Assembly: GCA_009760855.2 (NCBI GenBank) | Contig: WPIO01000062.1 | Span: forward strand, 1,460,001-1,524,000 | Reading direction: 5' to 3' | DNA length: 64,000 bases | Origin: Cristatella mucedo | Taxonomy: Eukaryota > Bryozoa > Phylactolaemata > Cristatellidae | Shown: in pieces, positions 32,281 to 64,000 of the stretch | Position numbering within the stretch: position 1 is the first letter of the stretch | Layout: each line of letters starts with the position of its first letter | Position numbers and translations under genes: made by a program | Notes under the pieces: model-generated | Database searches by the model: none | What the model was told of the DNA's origin: nothing | What the model saw: the letters and a program-made list of their open reading frames with translations, nothing else

Positions 32281-33130
32281 GAAGTTATGCACTAGATATC
32301 CTTCTCAAAAATCAATGCCCTTCTCAAAAGAAAGCCAAGCGTTTTTGAAAGATTAGAAGAAAATTTACCGGCAAGGACATTAGGATTACTGAGTATCTAA
32401 AATTGTTTCAAGCTCCACGATTATTCGCTTCAAAAGTGCAGCACTATCATAAACTGACTCATTTAGTATGCCAATGCTTCAGCCTTTCTATGTTCACCGT
32501 TTCAACACAGGTGACTCGAAGAAGACCTAACCAATATGTCATGATGGAATTATAGAACCGGGCGGGACACAAAGTTACTTTCGAACACCCAAAAACTGGA
32601 AAACAAGAGCTCTATTAGACAGGACCACTCCGATTGGCTTTTGTAGATTTGCTTCCTACCTCGGGGCACCGGTCTTTGGACTGCTCTCAGCTGCTTGCTC
32701 AGCTTTGTTGATTTGTTAGGGGTACGTGCCTCGTTTGCCGTTGCGATCAGTCTGCTCAGATCCCTCCGCGATCAGTCCTCAGTCCGAAATTTACCTGACT
32801 GGTGAGCTATAGAAGCTATAATACTGGTGAGCTATACAAGATACAATCCGGATTCAAATGCAACGGGTAGCGGGGCTCCGGGTGGGGGCCTTCTGGCGGC
32901 ATAGAAACTAGCAATCTCGCGACGAACTCTGTGTAGCAGGAAAGCGTTTCGATACTATTTTCTACCAACCGAAAGTGGAAGCCACTGACTCGGCGCCGCG
33001 TGACTGCCAGCTCGATGATCAACTGGCTGATGACCCGTCGAATTCAACAAATATTATCGCATGATTAGCCTGAAATGAGTACCTGAAATGAGCCCATGCT
33101 TCGTCCTGAACTAGGGTAATCGTAAGATCT

Positions 33131-33134
33131 ATAT

Positions 33135-33178
<44 letters not shown>

Positions 33179-33236
33179 GTGTGCGTGTGTGTGTGTATAT
33201 ATCTTATATATATATATATATTATATATATATAATT
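33131..33236. repeat. (AC)n(AT)n(TG)n compound microsatellite
   Basis: AC repeat, then AT, then GTGTGCGTGTGTGTGTG, then AT. The AC and TG arms are complementary, so it can fold on itself. It abuts the tail of a SINE. Confidence 0.93.
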
Positions 33237-33371
33237 CATTTGTATAGCGCCCCAAGAGAACAATCTCTATTCAGCCGCTTCACATGTACCTCGGGGCTCG
33301 AGCTCACGACCTCAGTCAGACCTTGGTCGGGGCGAGCACGTTAGCCGCTGGACCTAACCAGCTCGGCATCT
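33229..33371 (-). mobile_element. tRNA-derived SINE (family 1), - strand, between the two genes
   Basis: On the - strand: GCCGAGCTGGTTAGGTCCAG, GAGGTCGTGAGCTCGAGCCC, GTGAAGCGGCTGAATAGAGA, then AATGAATTATATATA. An AT/AC microsatellite directly abuts its tail. Confidence 0.75.
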
Positions 33372-36300
33372 AAGCTATCGTAGCACCTCCGTCTCTTTCG
33401 AAAACGTAAAACCGATTTGGTATATGGGCTTGCAAGTAGCCTGAGGGAACTTAAGCATAGTAGTTGCCTAATGTTTTTGCTGGAGCGACAATGAAGCTAC
33501 TTTCTGATGATTTTGAATGAATGAAGCTACTTTCGTAGCATTTTTTAAGTACTTGCTTTAGTATAGTACTGCGACAACCTGGCAGGCCGCCACTGAACTA
33601 TACAAGTACTAAGTAGTACTAAGTACCCACTCAGGATGATTTTGAGCCCCAGTGAAACAAGTAGTCTCATCTTGAGCTTCAGTTAACTGCCGAGTACGCC
33701 GACAATCGTTTCCTACGAGAGTCTGGAGCTATAATCCCTCGATTCTATTGAGGAAATGCGATTGACAATATTAGATATAAAAAGAGTGCGAGATTATCGA
33801 AAGGGCAGCTCAAGGTGCTGCCTTCCGCAGTAAACGAAGGAAGTAGAAAACTCAGTAGTACTCAGCTAATTTTTCAGTGAAGATGGGAGTTATCGCTGCA
33901 CTTAAGGGCGATTCTGGCAGTGGCATTTCAGGTGAGGTAAAAAAGCAAAGCAATTTATGGGCTTTTCCTTCACTCAAAAAGAAACGGGTCCACGAAGCTG
34001 GGCCCACATCAATAGGTACTGTCGGATGGGCTAATGAGGTCCGTGAAAAGCTGACATCTTTAATCGTCTGTTTGCCACAAAAACACGGCTCTCCAAATTT
34101 CGCTGGTTTGCTTCACTGTCACTCAGGCCATCCTAGCTTGCAGCCCGTGTATTTGCAGGCTTAGCTGACTCTGTGTCGGTTGTCTAAGGGAAAATCCAGG
34201 CGTTTCGATCGGGAGAAAATCAACAAGACTGACTGAAGGGTTGACTGAAAAAATGTGGCAGTTAAATCTTGCTAGGCCCTCGTAGGAAGTCCTATATACC
34301 GAATGCTCATCAAAGACCACCTTCAGCGACCTTTCCTTTTTTACATGACAAAAGCTTCGTTTCACATGTCGATCAGGTCGAGATTGAAAGATAAATCAGA
34401 AGCATCTACAGGCCGTTACAAATCAGCAGTTATCCCTAGCGGTTGAAGTACTTGCTATTAACGAATAGAAAGTTTTTATGGCGGTCCAATGAATGCCTTC
34501 GCGCCGGTCGCTACCTCTACAGAAAATAGTATAATTTTCAATCTTGTCAATACTCTAATATGATGGTTAAATTGCCATCCTGTACCAAACGCTAATTGCA
34601 TGAAGTTTGTGAAGAATTCACATACTTTCCTTAGTTTGCCCCAGGGCCTTGGGTAATATGTTCGCGCTTTACGACCAATGTAATGGGTTGAATCGTATAG
34701 TAGGCAATCTTTACCTGCCCACTACCAAGTGGGGGGGGGGGAGTGATGGTCGCTAACGTTCTCTTAGCTGTACGGGTGAGGTTGTGAAATCAGCAACTTT
34801 CCTTTTTTACTTGCTTCGTCGTTGGGAATCGTCCTTTAATGTTCTTCAATTTCCTGCACTTTTGGCATTTTACCACTACAAGCCAGTTGTTACGCTTCCT
34901 TACTGGCTTATTTCAAGTTCTTAGGCAGTTATGTAATTCTGAGGGCTCTCTTTTTCATAGTGATTTCGCTCTTCCAAGTCTCACAAGTCACGGAAATAGA
35001 ATATGTAAAGCTCTCGAGCAAGTGATAGCCTATTGGGTTGTATTAAAGAGGTGCACTTACTGTTACAAAGACCAGAAGTGTAACTCCGCCTTCGTTCAAA
35101 GCCTACAATCCAACTGCTACCCCCAATTACTAGATTGAGTATTTTTGTCTTTCGATTCAAGACCCACAAATGCTGCTCTACGAAGGGTTTCACATTCTTT
35201 TTGGAAAGGTACTTTACTCCGGCCCGAGTGTGAAGGTTAGCTATTCCACTTTTTTTAATTATGAAACAGTAAAAGCCAAACTTTCACAGTAATGTCCCCG
35301 GATTATTAACTTGCAGTACTGTTTACAATATCTGCACAGCAGCCACGAGAACTCGGTGGTGTGGCCTTGGACTGGACTGCTGAACTGGACCGGCTGGACT
35401 GAGTACGGTGGGCCTAGGAAATAACAAGCCCTACTAAGTGACACAAATTGTGTTATTGTGAAATCATAGAACCAAAAAACCCAGGAAACTGCACGGATGA
35501 TAAGGTCTAAATCTTATCGTTTTCAAGGTGTAACCTACAGTTCCTCAGTTTCAGCACATACCCACTATGACGGCCTCATCCAAATAGCATTCCACATAAC
35601 TTGACATTTACATGAAATGAAGGAAGTCACAAACAAAGGTAGAAGCACTTGCATACAAGATTTTACTACAGGTTCATCCTAAGGCAAGAACTTGCTGTAG
35701 GCAGGGTCATAACAGGCTTCACAGCCATGCGAAAGCCTATAGCAGATTAGCTCTTAATGATCGAGCGACTATTTCGCCCAGGTGCTTATCGATGCACCAT
35801 ACCTGTTGCTGCAAAAGTCATAAAAAAGGTATTTTGATGCATGCCTGCAAATCTCAAGTATAGTTGCACGGTGAACAGCACATCCACTTAATCGACACGC
35901 CGTTAATAATAAGCAGAATTGACACAAGCACGTAGACGAGCGTATTTACTTCGCAGAGCTCTTCTTTGCCCTGCAATGAGTACAAAAATAAAGTAACATT
36001 ATTATTGGAGGTGATCTTTCAATTCATGTTATTGTATATTCCAAGCACAGGGACCATCAGCAGTAACTTCTTAATGACAGAATCCTTTTCACCATTCCAA
36101 TGCCAGATTTAGGCAAGCACTCAGGAACTACTGGAAGAGCTCCATCAAGCACTTAAATGCAAAAAATGCCATTCCAGGCGCTTTAGCCATGTGACAGGGT
36201 AGCGTCGTTAGAAAAGAGTCGTATGCTGTATAGCTTTATACAACAAAAAGGAAACAGCCTAATGATGCTATAAGCTAAGCAGTCTTAGCTGCCTTGGGTG

Positions 36301-36575
36301 ATGAAACGTTCACCCCACCAAAAAACAACCAATAACACACTTGGCTGGCATGCAATTGCAGTTGCAGCCATGCCGACGCAGCAATCCTCAAAGGAGTTAC
36401 TTTTTGCACAGATGCACATTGCAGCCGCTAGCTTGAACTAGCTGGGCTACCAAAAAGTAAAGCTTTCACAACTCCAAAGCTAAGCAGATCTGTATCTCTG
36501 ACCTGCTCCGCAATACGGTTTGACGCGAAGGGAAGGGAGTGAACATAGCCAACGGGTGTAGGCACTATGGAGCAC
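33372..36575. other. Intergenic region plus 3' flank of importin-alpha
   Basis: AT-rich, no recognisable coding sequence. Frames at 33877-34164 (+) and 34839-35138 (+) match no family I know. The importin-alpha 3' UTR must occupy the right part. An 11-G run lies near 34731-34741. Confidence 0.5.
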
Positions 36576-57359
<20,784 letters not shown>

Positions 57360-57858
57360 TGGTAACTCTTTAATCCAGCCAGGTGAGCGGATCACCTCCG
57401 AAAAGGGTTAAAGATGGCAGCCATTACAGAATCCCAGTGCGCTTCCAGAACGTGCAGCGCATTGAACTATAATATTATACTAAAATACTAATTTAATTAA
57501 ATTGTAATTATTTAATTTAAAATATTTTTATTACGGGGAATGACCCTCAAAACGGAGTCGGACATTCGGTAAAAACTGCCTTGACCTCCTTCGCAGTTCT
57601 TGGGAAAGTTGCCGCAACCTACCAATAACCAGAGCGGGCCAACTTTTGCAATGCCGGCTGCACTCGCATTGGACTGTTTATTGGTGTAAGCGATCCAGCA
57701 CTCTTTGAACTTTGAAAGCCTACCGGTGGCATTTCAGAATCTTATAGCAGTTGCTGACTTATATCTATGGCTCGTCGCTTCCAGCCAGCTGCCGTTAACT
57801 GGCTCTCATGTCGTGCGATGACCCGTCGCTTTGTGCAGACGAACACATTTTATGATTG
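57360..57858. other. Importin-alpha 5' flank
   Basis: The immediate upstream sequence of the importin-alpha start codon must hold the 5' UTR and probably the promoter. A very AT-rich stretch at 57470-57535 follows a moderately GC-rich leader. No TATA box could be assigned with confidence. Confidence 0.4.
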
Positions 57859-58584
57859 CCCCGACGGACAGTGGCCCCGACGGACAGTGGCCCCGACGGA
57901 CAGTGGCCCCGACGGACAGTGGCCCCGACGGACAGTGGCCCCGACGGACAGTGGCCCCGACGGACAGTGGCCCCGACGGACAGTGGCCCCGACGGACAGT
58001 GGCCCCGACGGACAGTGGCCCCGACGGACAGTGGCCCCGACGGACAGTGGCCCCGTCGGACAGTGGCCCCGACGGACAGTGGCCCCGACGGACAGTGGCC
58101 CCGACGGACAGTGGCCCCGACGGACAGTGGCCCCGACGGACAGTGGCCCCGACGGACCGTGGCCCCGACGGACCGTGGCCCCGACGGACCGTGGCCCCGA
58201 CGGACCGTGGCCCCGACGGACCGTGGCCCCGACGGACCGTGGCCACGACGGACCGTGGCCCCGACGGACCGTTGGCCCCGACGGACCGTGGCCCCGACGG
58301 ACCGTTGGCCCCGACGGACCGTTGGCCCCGACGGACCGTTGCTCCGACGGACCGTTGCTCCGACGGACCGTTGCTCCGACGGACCGTTGCTCCGACGGAC
58401 CGTTGCTCCGACGGACCGTGGCTCCGACGGACCGTTGCTCCGACGGACCGTTGCTCCGACGGACCGTTGCTCCGACGGACCGTTGCTCCGACGGACCGTT
58501 GCTCCGACGGACCGTTGCTCCGACGGACCGTTGCTCCGACGGACCGTTGCTCCGACGGACCGTTGCTCCGACGGACCGTTGCCC
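57859..58584. repeat. 16-bp GC-rich minisatellite, about 45 units in three variant zones
   Basis: Unit CCCCGACGGACAGTGG repeats head to tail with period 16. Zone A (57859 to about 58150) has GGACAGTGG; zone B (about 58151-58270) has GGACCGTGG; a short mixed zone (to about 58330) has 17-bp GGACCGTTGG units; zone C (to 58584) has CTCCGACGGACCGTTG. Each unit has two CpGs. The array starts about 500 bp upstream of the importin-alpha start codon. Since 16 is not a multiple of 3 and the unit has no stop in most frames, it creates long false ORFs on both strands. Confidence 0.95.
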
Positions 58585-59678
58585 AATGAGAACGCAGCAG
58601 GATGAAATGAGAAAAGTAGGAAAATCTCTGGTTCTGACAAGCTTTCGTCTGCTTAGTGAAATGAAAAGACCCCATAATGTATTATAAAGAGTTGGTTAAA
58701 AGTGGGACCTCGTAGAGTATGTTTTTATTTTTTGTAATTATGCGAGCAAGAAAACAAGGTCCACCCGACAGCTCAACAATGAACGCTAAAGTCTCATAAA
58801 ACAACTTTGCAAATATTTATTGGAATACGATGACAAGTTAGCGAAGATGCCTATATATTTACAAACACCGATCGTAAGAGCCCTAATGCAAAATGAATTC
58901 TCAACCGAATCTACACGGTGAGTCTTGCTTCCTACTCACTTGAATCTTCGGTGTATACTAATACGGTGGGTTCGGTCCAAGACTTATGGAATACATAGCA
59001 AACGACCAATCATAGGCGCGCCGTTGCAAGCACGGCTTCTTCACTACTTCGAAAACTTGGCGGACGTCACTACCGGCGAAATATTCGAAGCGTTCCACGA
59101 GAGTTCCCGTTTACAGGAATCTACGAGCTAGTCACACAAGAATACGATAGTGAGACGGCCAGTGCGACAAGCAATCGTGAAAGGTTAAAATTTGCCGCAC
59201 GTACATCAGGAGCTAGCAAGTAGGAAGCAAGACTTAGAGGGAGACCGACCGTGTAAACCTATTAGGGCGCTATACACATGAACTATATATCATCGAGAAA
59301 AATATTTTTAACTGGTATGTATACATCAGCCGGCGGTCCTGCAGGAGTCGAGCGTGCTACCTGGGCCTCCCGGTTCAGGAAAAAGGGGCCATACGGCTTC
59401 CGAGCCGGTAATGGCGTCCGACCGCAGCGAAGTCTAGCCAACCCTGTTACCAGGGCCGAGGGCTGCTGGGCTCAGGTATCGCGAACGCTCCTCATCAGAC
59501 GATGGGGTGCCATCCAGGCTGGCGATTGCCAGGTCGAGTCTGTGACGGCCGACTTGACGGACGCTCGCATCGGGCGAGCGCAGCATGCGACAAGCTTGCG
59601 CAGCTCTCGTAGGATGGAGGCGTTCGTCCCGAAGCGGATCAAGCCAACTCCGCCCGCAGAGCGATGTGCAAACGTATA
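58585..59678. other. Unassigned, with a GC-rich island at 59325-59660
   Basis: AT-rich DNA surrounds a GC- and CpG-richer block of about 340 bp covered by an open frame on + (59278-59739). I recognise no protein family in it. Confidence 0.4.
59250..59294 (+). mobile_element. SINE family 1 tail fragment, +
   Basis: Only the last part of the SINE is present: TATTAGGGCGCTATACACAT and GAACTATATATC. Confidence 0.4.
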
Positions 59679-60350
59679 CAGTCGTCCCTCGCTACTTCGC
59701 GCTTCGACTTTTGCGGCTTCACTCTATAGCGCTTTTTAAATACGTGTATACTCATTAAAAAGGTTAATCGAAGCAGTGAAAATGATATAGCACGTGCTCG
59801 TTTGTCTTAGTCAATTGTACACCCCTGTATTACAATAAAAATTAAAGTTACTATACGTACGGAACGCGGAAGAAGATAACGACGCACCTGTTAAATATAC
59901 TGCACCACCTGAAGACATTCCTACTGAAGTCGGGCCTTCAGAGGAGCAGTAACCTTGCTCTTCTTTGCTGTGCTATACATCTCTTTATCTTAATCACTTC
60001 CCAAACGCACTATTTTCATAGATTAATGTTTGTGCTTACAAATTGTGTGTGTGTGCAATTAAATGTACAACAATGACAATACGATGTTTGTCACGTCTAA
60101 TATGTCTTGTTTTCTCTTATTGTGTCCAATATATTTGGTAATACGAGTGTAAAGGTAACTATAGGGGTGTTATTTTATGTACGGAGGGCTCTAATAACGT
60201 TAAAAGCCGTATTTAGAGGGTCATAAACAGGTCTTCTATGCTCCAACTACGAAAATATTTGATTTATAAATAGAGTATCCTACTTCGCGGAAGCTCACCT
60301 ATCGCGGTAAAGTCTGAAACGGATTAACCGCGATAAACGAGGGTCGACTG
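59679..60350. mobile_element. Internally deleted pogo/Tigger-type DNA transposon, 672 bp
   Basis: The left end CAGTCGTCCCTCGCTACTTC and the right end, which reads CAGTCGACCCTCGTTTATCG on the - strand, are imperfect inverted repeats of the TcMar-Tigger type. TA dinucleotides flank both ends (59677-59678, 60351-60352). Inside, 59866-59952 (+) reads as the acidic end of a protein, AEEDNDAPVKYTAPPEDIPT to EQ and a stop, as expected for the end of a transposase gene. The rest of the transposase is missing. Confidence 0.75.
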
Positions 60351-60363
60351 TACGCATTTACAT

Positions 60364-60373
<10 letters not shown>

Positions 60374-60413
<40 letters not shown>

Positions 60414-60437
60414 GCACGCACACACACACACACACAT
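60374..60437. repeat. (AC)n microsatellite
   Basis: AC repeat with CGCACGCACGC interruptions, starting about 20 bp after the Tigger-type element. Confidence 0.93.
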
Positions 60438-60639
60438 ATATATATACATATATTCATGGAAGAGCCCTACTGCAAAAAAGTCACAGCCGGATCTTTATAC
60501 ATAATATACGAGAGCTCACTGCATGTAGTCTATTTTACTGGGTAATCATATTAATAGTAACGGTATGGTCACGGACGACAATGCTGTGCCATCTTGCATC
60601 TTGACTGAAGGATGCTATCTTGACGCGCGACGGAGGACT

Positions 60640-60784
60640 TTCTCGCTTTCATTAGTAGAGATATATTAGTAGGGGATGACTACTAATGAAAGCGAGAATA
60701 GTGTGAATCTTACCCCTGGGCTAAGACCCAGGAGGAAGGCTGCTTTTGGCTCTACTAGCATATCTCTACTGTTGAAAGCGAGAA
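60640..60784. repeat. Nested inverted-repeat element (MITE-like), about 145 bp
   Basis: Outer arms TTCTCGCTTTCATTAGTAGA (60640 on, continuing GATAT) and ATATCTCTACTGTTGAAAGC (60760-60784, ending GAGAA) pair over 25 bp with 3 mismatches. An extra inner copy CTACTAATGAAAGCGAGAA at 60680-60698 pairs perfectly with the left arm over 19 bp. An AT microsatellite follows. Confidence 0.6.
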
Positions 60785-60858
60785 TATATATATATATACA
60801 TATATATATTTATGCATACATACATATATATATATATATATGTATATGTACATATATA
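60785..60858. repeat. (AT)n-rich microsatellite
   Basis: AT repeats with TACATA interruptions between the nested inverted repeat and a family 2 SINE. Confidence 0.9.
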
Positions 60859-60950
60859 TGCAGTGGGCATTACAGGATTGTCTGCTGCAGGATTCGAACC
60901 TACGACCTGGGTCTGGAAGTGCGAGCAACTTAACTCATGGGTAGAGCCGG
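60855..60950 (-). mobile_element. tRNA-derived SINE (family 2), - strand
   Basis: On the - strand: GTTAAGTTGCTCGCACTTCC, CAGGTCGTAGGTTCGAATCC, TGCAGCAGACAATCCTGTAA, TGCCCACTGC. Its far end merges into an AT microsatellite. Confidence 0.55.
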
Positions 60951-61048
60951 GTTTTACCTACCTGCACGAGTTTTCGGTGTATATATCACCAATATGGTGG
61001 GGACAGTCCAAGACTTGGGGAAGACTTAACGAAGGCGGCATCGTTTCT

Positions 61049-61202
61049 ATAGCGTCCTTAGAGAACTCTAAGAGAATATATGTATTCAGGCATTTCACAT
61101 ATGCCTCGGGGCTCGAGCGTACGACCTTGTTCATCAAATACATTCACATTGACCTTGGTTCGAGGTGAGCACCTTGACCACTGGGCCAAACCAGCATGGC
61201 GA
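61049..61202 (-). mobile_element. tRNA-derived SINE (family 1), - strand
   Basis: On the - strand: GCCATGCTGGTTTGGCCCAG, TGGTCAAGGTGCTCACCTCG, CTCGAGCCCCGAGGCATATG, TGAATACATATATTCTCTTA, GAGTTCTCTAAGGACGCTAT. It contains a short insertion (about 61125-61150) between its A-box and B-box regions. Confidence 0.65.
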
Positions 61203-61764
61203 AAACAAGGCTGTTAAATGTAGTTTAAAGTTCTCGTCAGAACGTACGCGATAAAACGCAAAATACCGAAGCGGATTCACCAAGACGTATATTCTTGCGG
61301 GCGCCTACAGCGCTCCCGAAACGCAGCCGTCCGGCTCTCCGCCAGCGTCCCAACTGCCCCCCCTCTGTAGGCCACTAGCCCATACATACCCTTCCCCATT
61401 AATCGGCATGGCACGTAATCCAGTGACGGCTCCATAAATCAGCTAGGCTATAAGCATGGCTATGTCATAAGCTGACGACAGTAAATAATATGACCATAAA
61501 CTCCACTGGCCTAATGCTTATAGCACCACAATAAATAAATCACATTAAATCAGCAACCTTTACTTAACTTCCTCCCTTACGCCGACCAGCTTTGCTTCTA
61601 CAAATCGCGGTTCACCAGGAACAGAAGGGAAACCGAAGACAGTGACTTTGACCTCGGTTTGCTAGAGAAGGGAATTGACAGAAAACAGCATCCATAACAG
61701 GGTACATGTAGCCTGCCTACAACCTCAATTAATTAGTTTGGCCGGTTGCTTTGTAGTGTCATGT
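61203..61764. other. No feature recognised
   Basis: No exon, RNA gene or known repeat seen. Confidence 0.45.
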
Positions 61765-62005
61765 AATTTATCTTCGTCTGTAGCTGCACAAAGCCACTAA
61801 GACCAAGTAGGTATTACGAAAGTTACTGTACACAGCCAAAGCCTAAGCGATTTCGGATTGTGCATGCTGTAGAAAACGGACTATATCTCACGAAACAAAG
61901 AGAAAGTAAGTTGCATACCTAAGTCGGGAGGGCTGTCGAAGAAGTGGGTAGCATGAAAGTCAGGACGGATAGAAAGATGTGTCACAGTCAGTAGCATGAG
62001 AGTAG
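61765..62005. repeat. Dispersed repeat R3, copy 3
   Basis: CTGTAGCTGCACAAAGCCAC, GGGAGGGCTGTCGAAGAAGT and GGGTAGCATGAAAGT match the copies at 275-480 and 38890-39130. It ends where the tail of the 62-kb LINE begins. Confidence 0.5.
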
Positions 62006-62008
62006 GTA

Positions 62009-63345
62009 ATAATAAGAATATATTAATAACACACTTGATATAGCGTCCTCAGAGAACTCAATCTTTTTCTAGGTGCTTTACATTTGCTTCAAAGGAAGCA
62101 CGATCAAATGGTTAGTGGTAGAATGCTCGATAAACAAGAATAACATGATTAGGGGTGACATGCAAAGGGTCAGCATGCAAATGTGCTTAGTGGCAGCACG
62201 CATGAGCACATAAAGGACGAATCAAAGGGACCCACTAAATGCTGTCATAAATAGGTGCGCTTTTAATTTCTTTTTAAATGTGGACAAGTCAGGGGATGTC
62301 GTGACGGAAGTCGGGAGTAAGTTCCAGGCTTTGGGAGCATAGGAACTAAAGGCACGGTCTCCAAAGAATTTGAGGCTTGTACAAGGTATAGTTAAACAGT
62401 TAGATTCCGAAAACCAGATGGTACGATGCTTCGTCTGGTGGGGCAGTAGGTCTAGTAGGTAGGCTGGAGTAAGGACATGAAGTGACCTAAAAGTGAGTGA
62501 CAAAACCTTGAAGTCGATGCGTTGCTTGACTAGGAGCCGGTGCAGGTCGGCGAGAAGTGGTGTGAGATGTGAGATGGCGTTGTATAAGAATCGTGGAAGT
62601 GAATCTTGCAGTCTAGGACCTGCAGACCAAAAGCTCCTGTTATTTGTCAATGGTAGCGTGGGAATGGAATTTATTTTTTGTCCACGGAAGACCTGAGGAT
62701 ATGAGACTAAGCTGAAACTAGTGTAGCAGGAAAGGTAGGCATGCAAGAGCCAAGCAATGGTGAGCCTATAAAGAACTTTATTCTATATTCTTTTATCAAC
62801 TTGGTGCCATCGAAGCTCCTTCAGCAAAGGAGACACGTGGCTGTTGTTAACTAGCCTTGCACCCACATTCACCACCAGCTTCAGTGGCCTATTGACTTTT
62901 TCAGTTGGCCAGCCAAAATTAAATTGCAATAATTTAACATAGATAATACCAGGGAGCTAGCTCCATTCTTTGCAAGCCACAATGCAAGACGGTTCCTAAT
63001 CTTATATAGGGATCGGTCATGATGGCTAGCTGTGGAGGCAGTCACCTTAATGAAACTTTAGACGACGCCTGAATTCGAGCACATGGTGATGGTCGCACAA
63101 CAGTCTAACCTATTACAAGAGTAAAGTCTCCTAGTCCAGCTGCATGTTTGGGGTATCCTATGAGGTAGTTCCGTTTTATCGTTGTTTACTTTAAGGAAAT
63201 TTGCGAACATCCAGGATCGAGTGTCTGCAAGGCAAGCATTCAATTTATCAGTTGCTGTTGCAGATTCTGATGGTTTAAACCACAAATACAGCTGAGCATG
63301 GTCAGCATAGAAGTGAAAGCAGATCCCATGGGCACGAGTCACTTA
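62009..63345 (-). mobile_element. CR1/L2-like LINE fragment (reverse transcriptase 3' half and tail)
   Basis: Two - strand stretches, 63342-63058 and 62746-62222, carry reverse-transcriptase signatures: FYADHAQLYLWFKPSES with the YADD box altered to YADH, LNACLADTRSWMFANFLKVN, and the C-terminal SSYAPKAWNLLPTSVTTS with STFKKKLKAHLF. At 62009-62110 is the 3' tail that folds into a hairpin and ends in an ATT-like repeat. The frame is broken, so this is a dead copy. It is the longest copy in the window. Confidence 0.8.
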
Positions 63346-63358
63346 TTGTAGAAGTTCA

Positions 63359-63826
63359 CGGGGTAGCCTACGAAAATTTTTAAGAATTGTTAATTTATTT
63401 GAAGTTTCCATATTAAAAGATAAACTAATTATAAATGCAATCACAAATTTTGGTGGTTTTCAGATGAGTAGAACATGGTAAATAAAATTGCTATTTAAGA
63501 TCTATTTAAACCGGATGTATCATCGAGCTCAACAAAATAATTTTCTTTGAAAATAACGTTGCCGGAACTGCGGTTTTCTGGTGAACTCAGCGAATATAAG
63601 CTACTTAGCCCTAAACGGACCCTCAGAAAATAACTTTGGAAAATGACCATACGTAAAAATTTCCCGGAAATGACACGTCCCTTGAGATCAAACGTCCGAC
63701 TGGTAGTATAACAAAATCATAAAAGAGTAAACCACCTATCTGTTGGGGCCTAGTCCCGCCTCCGCTTCCCCGCCCCGCCCATGGCAACCGGCTGCAAACG
63801 ACATTCCAAGGCCCACTCCTTATTTA
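63359..63826. repeat. Unclassified dispersed repeat, copy 2 (about 470 bp)
   Basis: Second copy of the repeat at 40340-40819, roughly 80% identical by eye. It begins just past the 5' truncation of the 62-kb LINE copy. It may extend beyond 63826, where the two copies stop matching. Confidence 0.7.
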
Positions 63827-64000
63827 CTTGGCAGAAACATGTTTACATTGGTATGTTTACATCGGATTACAAACCGGAAGTCACTGTCGTTTGGCCAGTA
63901 GACGAACATTAGGGATAATGTATTAAGAATTTACTGCTGCCGGGGCCGCCGTAACTAAGGAGTTCATTATCACGGCACCGCATGAATCCTGGGACAGCTG

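Noticed and set aside
33877..34164. 95-residue + strand frame in the intergenic gap as a small gene
   Set aside because: Its start context and composition are unremarkable and no homology was recognised.
57859..58584. CRISPR array
   Set aside because: The units are contiguous with no unique spacers and the DNA is nuclear, with introns. It is a minisatellite.
57767..58687. Long overlapping open frames (about 250-306 residues) on both strands, Pro/Arg/Asp-rich with a 16-residue period
   Set aside because: They are a product of the 16-bp minisatellite, whose unit lacks stops in nearly every frame. The same 48-bp super-period appears in all frames on both strands, so there is no coding signal.
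59325..59660. GC-rich block as an exon of a third gene
   Set aside because: An open frame covers it, but I see no known domain and no convincing splice pair. Left as unassigned.

Overview
The window is nuclear DNA of an animal. Coding sequence is split into short exons with GT/AG introns, spacing between genes is large, and microsatellites and retroposons are dense. Two genes could be assembled exon by exon with every splice phase matching. Nothing is prokaryotic. The SAM-RhoGAP-START architecture of the first gene is specific to animals. A mollusc or other lophotrochozoan is my best guess, from the L2/CR1-like LINEs with (ATT)n tails and a SPIN-type hAT element; that guess is weak.

Left half (about 1-32 kb, GC-rich, many long CT/GA/GT tracts): a gene of the DLC1/STARD13/STARD8 family on the + strand. 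Twelve exons from 10578 to 30464 encode at least 1099 residues: SAM domain (three exons split by introns of about 5.9 and 0.7 kb), serine-rich linker with a tensin-binding-type SIYDNVP motif and an LD-like helix, RhoGAP with its arginine finger, and a START domain. A possible further upstream exon lies at 1-208. The 3' UTR carries a 24-nt C run and an AATAAA at 31605.

Centre (32-36.5 kb): intergenic DNA between two convergent genes, holding a SINE, a perfect hairpin and microsatellites.

Right half (36.5-57.4 kb, AT-richer): an importin-alpha gene of the KPNA3/KPNA4 type on the - strand. Twelve exons encode 501 residues with an IBB domain and an intact armadillo array. Its introns hold LINE fragments, tRNA-derived SINEs, a 171-bp SPIN-like hAT MITE with a perfect 8-bp target duplication, Tc1-like remnants and an unclassified repeat of about 470 bp. 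Upstream of the gene (57.8-64 kb) are a 45-copy, 16-bp minisatellite, an internally deleted pogo/Tigger-type element, a nested inverted repeat, more SINEs and the longest LINE copy.

The genes have unrelated jobs: one turns off Rho GTPases at adhesions, the other carries NLS cargo into the nucleus. The repeats form a coherent system: a CR1/L2-like LINE and a tRNA-derived SINE share the same hairpin 3' tail, the usual sign that the SINE borrows the LINE's reverse transcriptase. I found no convincing wholly new protein system. The most notable items are the SPIN-like element, the LINE/SINE tail pair, a splice donor that abuts a retroposon tail, and the variant-zoned minisatellite.
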